The notes beneath the pieces were generated by a model, which was not told where the DNA came from, ran no database searches, and saw only the letters and a program-made list of their open reading frames with translations. DNA of 64,000 bases from Zingiber officinale. Lineage: Eukaryota > Streptophyta > Magnoliopsida > Zingiberales > Zingiberaceae. Both the position numbers and the translations under genes were made by a program. Positions within the stretch are counted from its first letter, which is position 1; each line of letters opens with the position of its first letter. Below, piece by piece: positions 57,279 through 64,000 of this stretch. The stretch lies in assembly GCF_018446385.1 (NCBI RefSeq), contig NW_024589857.1, positions 1-64,000 of the forward strand, given 5' to 3'.

Positions 57279-60200
57279 ATGTCCTTCTTTACCAGGTTCT
57301 TTTACAAAAGACCACTTGATGGTTTGCTAGAATTTCTGGACAGAGTTTACAGTAAGCATTTAGCTATTTTAGTTGTGTATATGTATTATATATGTTCTTC
57401 AATTAAGCTATTTTTGGTTGTCATGGTGCAGTTTTTAATTCATGCTTCTCAACTGAGGTCCTACCTGATGGATTATACAATATCTATTTGCATGAAATTG
57501 TCACTGAACTGCATGAAGAGTATGCTGGTTCTTCTTTCCTCGCATTCAACTTTAGGGAGGGAGAAAAAAGAAGTCAATTTGCAGAAATTTTATGCCAATG
57601 CGATGTTACTATAATTGAATATCCACACCATTTTGAAGGCTGTCCACTTCTTCCTTTATTGCTTGTTTATCACTTCCTTCGAGTCTGTGATTATTGGCTG
57701 TCTCTCAGGGATAATCAGAATGTTATACTGCTACACTGTGAAAGAGGGAGCTGGCCTTTGTTAGCATTTCTTTTAGCTTGTTTTTTGACTTATAGAAAAT
57801 TGCATAGTGGCGATCAGAGAACTCTAGATGTTGCATATAGGGAGGCTCCTAAAGGCCTTCTGCGGCTTTTGTCTCCATTGAACCCATTACCATCTCAGCT
57901 GCGATACCTGCAGTATGTTGCTAGAAGGAATATCACCCCACAATGCCCCCCTGTGCAACGGGCTCTTTCTTTAGACTGTCTTATTCTTCGAGGTGTTCCA
58001 ATCTTTGACTCAGATAATGGCTGCAGACCACTAATCCGTATTTCAGGACAGAATATCCACAAAAGTGATGGCCTTTTTGTGGGCACGCTTTGTATGACGT
58101 CCAAGAAGAAACCTTTATGTCGCTACCAACAGGTATATAGTACTTCTGTTTCTTGCTTGTGTAGCACTATATTCTGAAGTGCCCTGCTGAAACATGTTGA
58201 GATTGTATCTCCTTGCAGGACGAGTGTGATGTTATAAAAATTGATATCCAATGCCTAGTACAGGGAGATGTTGTTTTGGAATGTGTCCATCTTGATTTAG
58301 ATCCAGAGAGGGAAGTCATGATGTTTCGTATGATGTTCAACACTGCTTTCATCCGATCTAACATACTCATGCTGGACTATGATGATGTGGATACACCCTG
58401 GGATGCAAATAACCAGTTTCCGAAAGGCTTTCGGGCAGAGGTATACGTTGCATATTCTACACCTGAAGCTATTTGAATAATTATTGATGCTGTTGCCTCA
58501 TCTAATTCAATCTCTAGGTGCTGTTTGGTGATATCGGTAACATCGCTCCTAGAGCTCCAACTGTGGCTTTTAATGGAGACGTAAAAGGTGGATTGCCTAT
58601 AGAGGCTTTTGCAAAGGTACAAGAACTTTTCAATGGCGTTGAGTGGCTTGAAAGAAGTGATGATGATGCATTCTGGCTGCTTAAACAAATATCAACAAAT
58701 GCACTGCAAGAAAAACTTGAAAAGCTGATTTTAACAGATACTAAGGAGATTTCAACTATTCAAAGTAAAGCGGGTTTACAGATGTCTCTAATGTCAACGT
58801 CGGAATCTGATGAGGAAAAAGATTCTGTAACTTCAGATTCTGTTTCTTCAGTGGACAATGAAAAGGTTCAACATGTCTCAAGCACCAGCATAGACATGGA
58901 AAACGAACTCGGCATTTCCAAGGATTCTCAACTTAAAGGTAAGCTTACCTTGATATACTTATATTTCACGGTTAAGTAGGAACATTAAACTAATATAATT
59001 GGTGTAACAGATTCCCAGCAGCCCATTTCCAGAATTGCTGATCTTGGCACAAGCCTCCAAGTGCCACTGTTGGTGTCACCTTCAGTTTCTCAATCTTCTG
59101 AGAGGAATCTTGAGTCTAGAGAATCAGAAAGACCAATTTCTATTCCTCAAGCTGCTGCACCACCTGCACCTGCATTTCCACATCCATCCACTAAGTCATC
59201 TAGTAAAGATTCCTTTCTACCATTGTTACCTCCTCTTTCTTCCTCCATGGTTAATATACTTTCAGTACCACCACCACCTCCTCCCCCTCTTGTTCAAAGT
59301 AAATGTCTCAATCCGAAGCAATTGCTTCCGTCTTCACCTTTGCCGCCACCTCCACCACTTCCTCCTCCTCCCACTCAAAGTAAACGTCTTAATTCAACTC
59401 CAGGTTCTCCCCCTCACCCTACATTCACATCTAATAAAGATGTGAAACAAACTCCATCACCACCGCTGCCACCACCACCACCACCACCACCACCACCTCC
59501 TCCTCCTACCCAAAATAAATGCCTCAACACAACACCTCCATCACCATCGTCGTCACCATTAGCTTCTATTCAAACTAAATGTCGCAATCCGCCGCCGCCA
59601 CCACCACCTCCTCCTGCTTTGTCTGCATTCACATTCAATAAAAATCTTCAACGGATTCCCCCTCCCCCTCCTCCTCCTTCAATGTCATCTAGTAAAAGGC
59701 CCTTATCTGCGTCACCTACTAATCCTCCTCAACCACCACCTCCACCTCCACCTCCACCTCCTTCTATTAAATTGAACAAGGTTCCTGGCCATGCTCTCCC
59801 ATCTGTTCCTCCAGTTGCATCTACCAGAGCTCCATTGCCTCCTCCTCTTCCCCCTCCTCCTCAAAATGGAAAAGGGAATATTCCACCCCCATCAGCTCCT
59901 CTTAAATCCAGTAGCAAATTTGTGCCTCCACCACCACCTCCAGTGCCAAAGCCTCCTGGAATTGTGCCTCCTCCTCCACCACCCTTGCAAGGAGGGGTTC
60001 GTAGAGTTCCAGGTCCACCACAGCCTCCTGGACTGAAGGATTTCAATACTCTAGCACCACCTTCTTCATTGCTAGGCAAAGGAAGACTAACTGCTCCGAG
60101 TTTTGGAAATGTTCGTGGATCTTTGCAGTCTATTCCACCAAAGAAAACTTCATTGAAGCCATTACACTGGGTGAAGGTTACCCGAGCAACACAAGGAAGT

Positions 60201-63200
60201 CTTTGGGCTGATTCTCAGAAGCATGGAAGTCAAACCAGGTAGATCAAGAACAAGAACTCTTATGGTCATTGTTTGATATCTCAAACAGATTGGTTATTAC
60301 AGTGGTATTTGGTAGATTATTGATTTGATGTTGCTTTTGAATGTCTAAAGTTTCTCATTATGCATGCTTGTGATGTTAAAGCGAGGGTGTGGTACTTTAA
60401 ATATTTATGCCGTGTTCACAAAGATGGAAAGAAATCAATCCCATAGAATTAGAATGGTTCCCGAGAACAATTTGGAGGATTAGTGTGGTTCCCAAGCACT
60501 GTCAATTCTTTCCCTTGTTTACCCTGAGTTAATTGTGAGACGTTGGAAGGGACAAAGGAAACCATGGATTCAATTACATCATGAACAGTGCTTGAGAAGA
60601 AGATAGTACTGTGCTCGGGAACTGTGCAATCCATACAATTGTTTTCCTTTTGTTTTTGTAAACACAACATTAATTCCGCTGCAAGTTTTGACAAAAGCTC
60701 CTCATGTAGCACAAATTTCCTAAGAGAAGCATTATTTCAGTGCTTAAAATCTAAGAAATTCTGGTTTATTACGTAAGTTTTCCAACATTTTATCTGTGAG
60801 AAACTTGTTTCTTCCTGAGTTTGAAATCTAATGCTTTCTTAACCTTATGGATAGGGCACCTGAGATAGATCTATCTGAATTAGAAAGCCTCTTCTCAGCA
60901 ACAGTTGTTACCAATGAACGTGGGCGGGATAGGATTGGAGCACAATGTGGTTCTGGCACCAATAAGTCTGAGATTGTTCATCTGGTGCTCAACATATTAT
61001 CGTTTGAACTCTTTTATATTTGTGAATTATTCGATCTTGAAATCATGTTTTAGCAACACCTAGTCGTTTGCACAACTTGCTAATTGCCGTATGTAGTTTA
61101 TTGTTAGGAAAAAACCTATCTTGTTTGAACCTTAGTGTTCCTTCACATGCTTTGATACTTTATTGTCTTGATGTTTCTCTACTATATATCTTGTTCATCA
61201 TGGTAACAATTGGGGATCTGTGGTTTTGTCTCTAGTTGTTCGTCTCTATGTTTGTGCTTTAAAGGGCTTCATATTTGACCTATGTGTTTCCAATAGCCAA
61301 AGTTATATTTTAGTTTTTCGATTTAAACCAAATTTGTAACTGCTCATTAATTTTTACAACTTACTTTGATGTGGACTTCTTATGCTAGTCAAAATGTCGT
61401 GTTTGATTTTTTGTTTAGTTGGACCACAATCAAGTGCATAAGTATGAATTCATGTGATGTTTAGTATAGACAAAATTGCATCCATAGATATGCATGCATT
61501 TATATACCCTTCCTGAAACATCAGTCTTTTAGGGCACTTAATTGTATAATATGGCCAAGTAATAGTTGATAGCTTTCACTCCTTGTGGAACTCGTTTGGG
61601 ATAGCTGGGTCTGCTCATTTTTTTCCATGCAAAAAGATAACACTTAGTCCTAGGTACAAAATGATTAACTGTTTCTTTTTATTATCAGATTGATATGCGC
61701 AGGGCAAATAATTGTGAGATTATGCTTACAAAAATCAAGATGCCTCTTTCTGTTATGATTGTAAGTTCATTTGTCCATTATTAATATGTACCTTAACTTT
61801 TGATATTTAATGAAAGTATTCATATATTTTCCATTTTGCTTGCTTGCTGGCATATAAGAAATGTCCTTGTTTTTGAAGCACTTCATTCAATAAATATTTC
61901 ATTATCAGTATTCACACTTATCTTCTAAGAGCATAATCTTCAGAATCTAAGAGCCATATATATCCATCATACGCATACATTGCACTGTCAGTTTGTTAGG
62001 TTCAGTTGGAGAAATAGAGTAGATGAATGAAATTTGATATTTTGTTGAGTTGTTGAAGTCTGAGATCGGCTTTGAGATTGTTACTAAATGTCAGGTAACT
62101 TGTGTGTTGTATTATATTAGGACAATTAGATCAAGTCATTGACTCTGTAACAGAGGTGAACATAATTGCAAATCCAAGAACAATTTTTTCCCATGTAAGA
62201 AAAAACAACTCATACATTAAAGCAAAGTAGCAAACACATTTTGCTGCATTTTAAGACTTTAGTTGCTTTGATACTTTATCTCATTTTTTCCTATTTCATG
62301 ACCTACCCCACGGCACCTGGTAGTTCTAATATGCTTGCCTATTTCTACTAACCCACATTGGTGCCTCCTATCTCATGTACTTTTCTATCCAGTGGCTTAG
62401 ATATTATTTGCTCATTGCTGCTTCTCTCAATATGCTTCATTCTCCTATCTCATGTGCTTCTGCTATCACTTATAATCCATTCTAGGAGATACTCTGGTGT
62501 TACTCATGTTCTATTAAGTCTTGGTGTCTCCTTTCCCATATACTAGGATGCACTATAATAGATATTCTTTCCTCATTGCTGCTTTCTTGTTATTCTTTCA
62601 TGCTGTTCTACTATCCCTTTTAATCCCTTATTCTTTCATGCTGTTCTACTATCCCTTTTAATCCCTTCTTTCAGATGTTGTGGTTCTGCTAATGCTTTTC
62701 ATATATATATGGTCAGATATGAAAATTGTAAGTTTTGGTCTCTTGTTTTCTTAAATATAATATACTAGTTTCCGGTTTTAATAAAGCTAGTTTCTTTCCC
62801 CTGGGATTTGTTTTTTTTCCCATTGTTCATTTTATTTGTACTATAAATCTTTCTACCAAACCTTGTGTATACTTATTCCTCTGTTCTTTATCTCCAGACT
62901 GCCGTTTTAGCTTTGGATTCCTCAGTTTTGGACATAGATCAAGTGGAAAATCTGATCAAGTTTTGTCCTACAAAAGAAGAGATGGAGATGCTAAAGGTGA
63001 GGTGCCAACTTTGCTCAAAATTTCTATGTTTGGAGATACCTGGCTTATGAAAGATTGTTACCATAACTATGATTTGGTCTGATTTGCTTTTCTCATCTTA
63101 TCTTATCCACGTATCTTATTGGAATCAAGTAGAAAATGATGGTCTCCTGCTGCTCCTTGATTTTAACATCATTTATGACCTGTGTTCTTCTTTATGAATT

Positions 63201-64000
63201 CTGTTGACCAGTTGAATTCCTTTAATTCTATCTAAAAGCTTTTCTTAAGCTATAATCTTTGAACTAGCATCATTAGAAACAAAAAAGAATAGTTTTTGTT
63301 TTTCTAAAGCTTACCTTGTTTGGCTATTTTGACAGTATTGTGACCATTTTTGTAATGTAGATCACCTATTTTAGTTAGTTCTAGTGCTAGAGCTTTTTTA
63401 CTAATTCTGCAATTTCAACTATGTGACGTAATTTGTCTGTGGGCCCATCGTTACATCAAAAGTCACTTGAAAGAAAATGTGTTATACAATAGCGATTTTC
63501 CTATCTCTTGTCAAAGTTTAGTATGTTTTAATTTGTTTCATTGATTATGGTCCTTTGCCTTTCCTAATTGCTATATTATCATTCAGAATTATACAGGCAA
63601 CAAAGAAATGCTAGGACCATGCGAACAGGTGTGCAGAGTTCCCTATGAAAAATATTGTCTAAATTTTCATTCTCACTGACTGGCATTTATTTTTAATTCT
63701 GTTAGTTTTTTATGGAGCTAATGAAGGTTCCCCGTGCAGAGTCCAAATTAAGGGTTTTCTCTTTTACAATTACGTTTTCCACTCAGGTACTTTTCTTACT
63801 TCTATTTTGTTGATATTAATTTGTATCCAAGGCCTAATATTCTTACTGTAGTGGGGACGTTTATTGTATTTAAATTTAACAGGTGAATGAGCTGCGGGGA
63901 AATTTGAAAACAATCAATGATGCAACTAGAGAGGTACTTTTGGTGCTAGCCATCATTCTGCTTTGCATGCTGCTCTGCCATATCGGTTTGAGATATTCTC
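57279..64000 (+). CDS. Type II formin-like protein (PTEN-like/C2, FH1, start of FH2), 3' end outside window
   Basis: Formins nucleate and elongate actin filaments; type II plant formins carry a PTEN-derived N-terminus for membrane or organelle attachment. Exons (GT-AG, phase-consistent): 57279-57351, 57432-58132, 58219-58440, 58518-58938, 59011-60238, 60855-60984, 61689-61760, 62898-62996, 63587-63628, 63706-63786, 63883-63933; 1040 codons are in view. The start MSFFTRFFYKRPLDGLLEFL fits the family. The phosphatase-like P-loop reads HCERGSWP (residues 126-133): Cys is kept but the catalytic Arg is Pro, so it is presumably inactive. A C2-like part follows (about 255-345), then an acidic linker, a proline-rich FH1 (about 557-809, with long polyproline runs that bind profilin-actin), and FH2 from KPLHWVKVTRATQGSLWAD (about 853) through IDMRRANNCEIMLTKIK and NLKTINDATRE. 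Exon ends are predictions. Numbering within the formin family was not attempted. Confidence 0.94.
62591..62666 (+). repeat. Perfect 38-bp tandem duplication in a formin intron
   Basis: TATTCTTTCATGCTGTTCTA and the following 18 bases (CTATCCCTTTTAATCCCT) occur twice in immediate succession without a mismatch, in intron 7. The identity suggests a recent event and a likely indel polymorphism. Confidence 0.93.

Noticed and set aside
60400..60680. Possible MITE in formin intron 5 (TGCCGTGTTCACAAAG ... TTTTTGTAAACACAAC)
   Set aside because: Ends are only weakly complementary and no target duplication could be found.
1..64000. CRISPR arrays, bacterial operons, tRNA or rRNA genes
   Set aside because: No regularly spaced identical repeats with unique spacers, no bacterial gene layout and no cloverleaf or ribosomal RNA sequence was seen. 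The tRNA-like boxes at 6047-6206 belong to a SINE.

Overview
This is plant nuclear DNA. Its protein-coding genes are split by GT-AG introns, the intergenic DNA is AT-rich, and nested LTR retrotransposons, a tRNA-derived SINE of the Au type and a pararetrovirus relic are present. The very GC-rich exons of the GATA gene, set against AT-rich surroundings, suggest a commelinid monocot. The LTR and satellite style would fit Zingiberales such as ginger or turmeric, but that is only an inference.

Three host genes can be read, all on the + strand. (1) 1503-21642 is a complete 27-exon gene for the large alpha subunit of the AP-2 clathrin adaptor (1031 aa by my splice model). Its introns hold a Ty3/gypsy element with a SINE in one LTR (intron 6), a pararetrovirus movement-protein-like relic (intron 10) and a very short truncated SINE (intron 12). 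(2) 44984-46171 is a two-exon GATA zinc-finger transcription factor (364 aa) behind a GC-rich upstream region. (3) 57279-63933 is the 5' part of a type II formin: a PTEN-like domain with a degenerate P-loop, a C2-like part, a proline-rich FH1 and the start of FH2. It runs off the right edge.

Between the first two genes (about 21.7-43.5 kb) lies a repeat graveyard: a PIF/Harbinger-like relic, a 300-bp satellite present in both orientations, a TE-type ORF, a 63-bp minisatellite readable as a 21-residue repeat, a frameshifted Ulp1-type protease, a putative solo LTR, a deleted Ty1/copia element, and a three-deep nest of LTRs whose two inner members keep perfect 5-bp target duplications (AAGAG, AGGAC). 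Between the GATA gene and the formin (46.2-56.1 kb) are a purine-rich tandem array, an LTR-like segment, and a foldback element with about 540-bp inverted arms. That foldback is split by a 1586-bp solo LTR flanked by CGGAG.

The three host genes work in separate processes (endocytosis, transcription, actin nucleation) and do not form a unit. The most informative content is the transposon stratigraphy. I see no convincing new multi-gene system. The least ordinary items are the foldback made of repeated hairpin modules, the oppositely oriented 300-bp satellite blocks with a palindromic core, and the intronic pararetrovirus relic.
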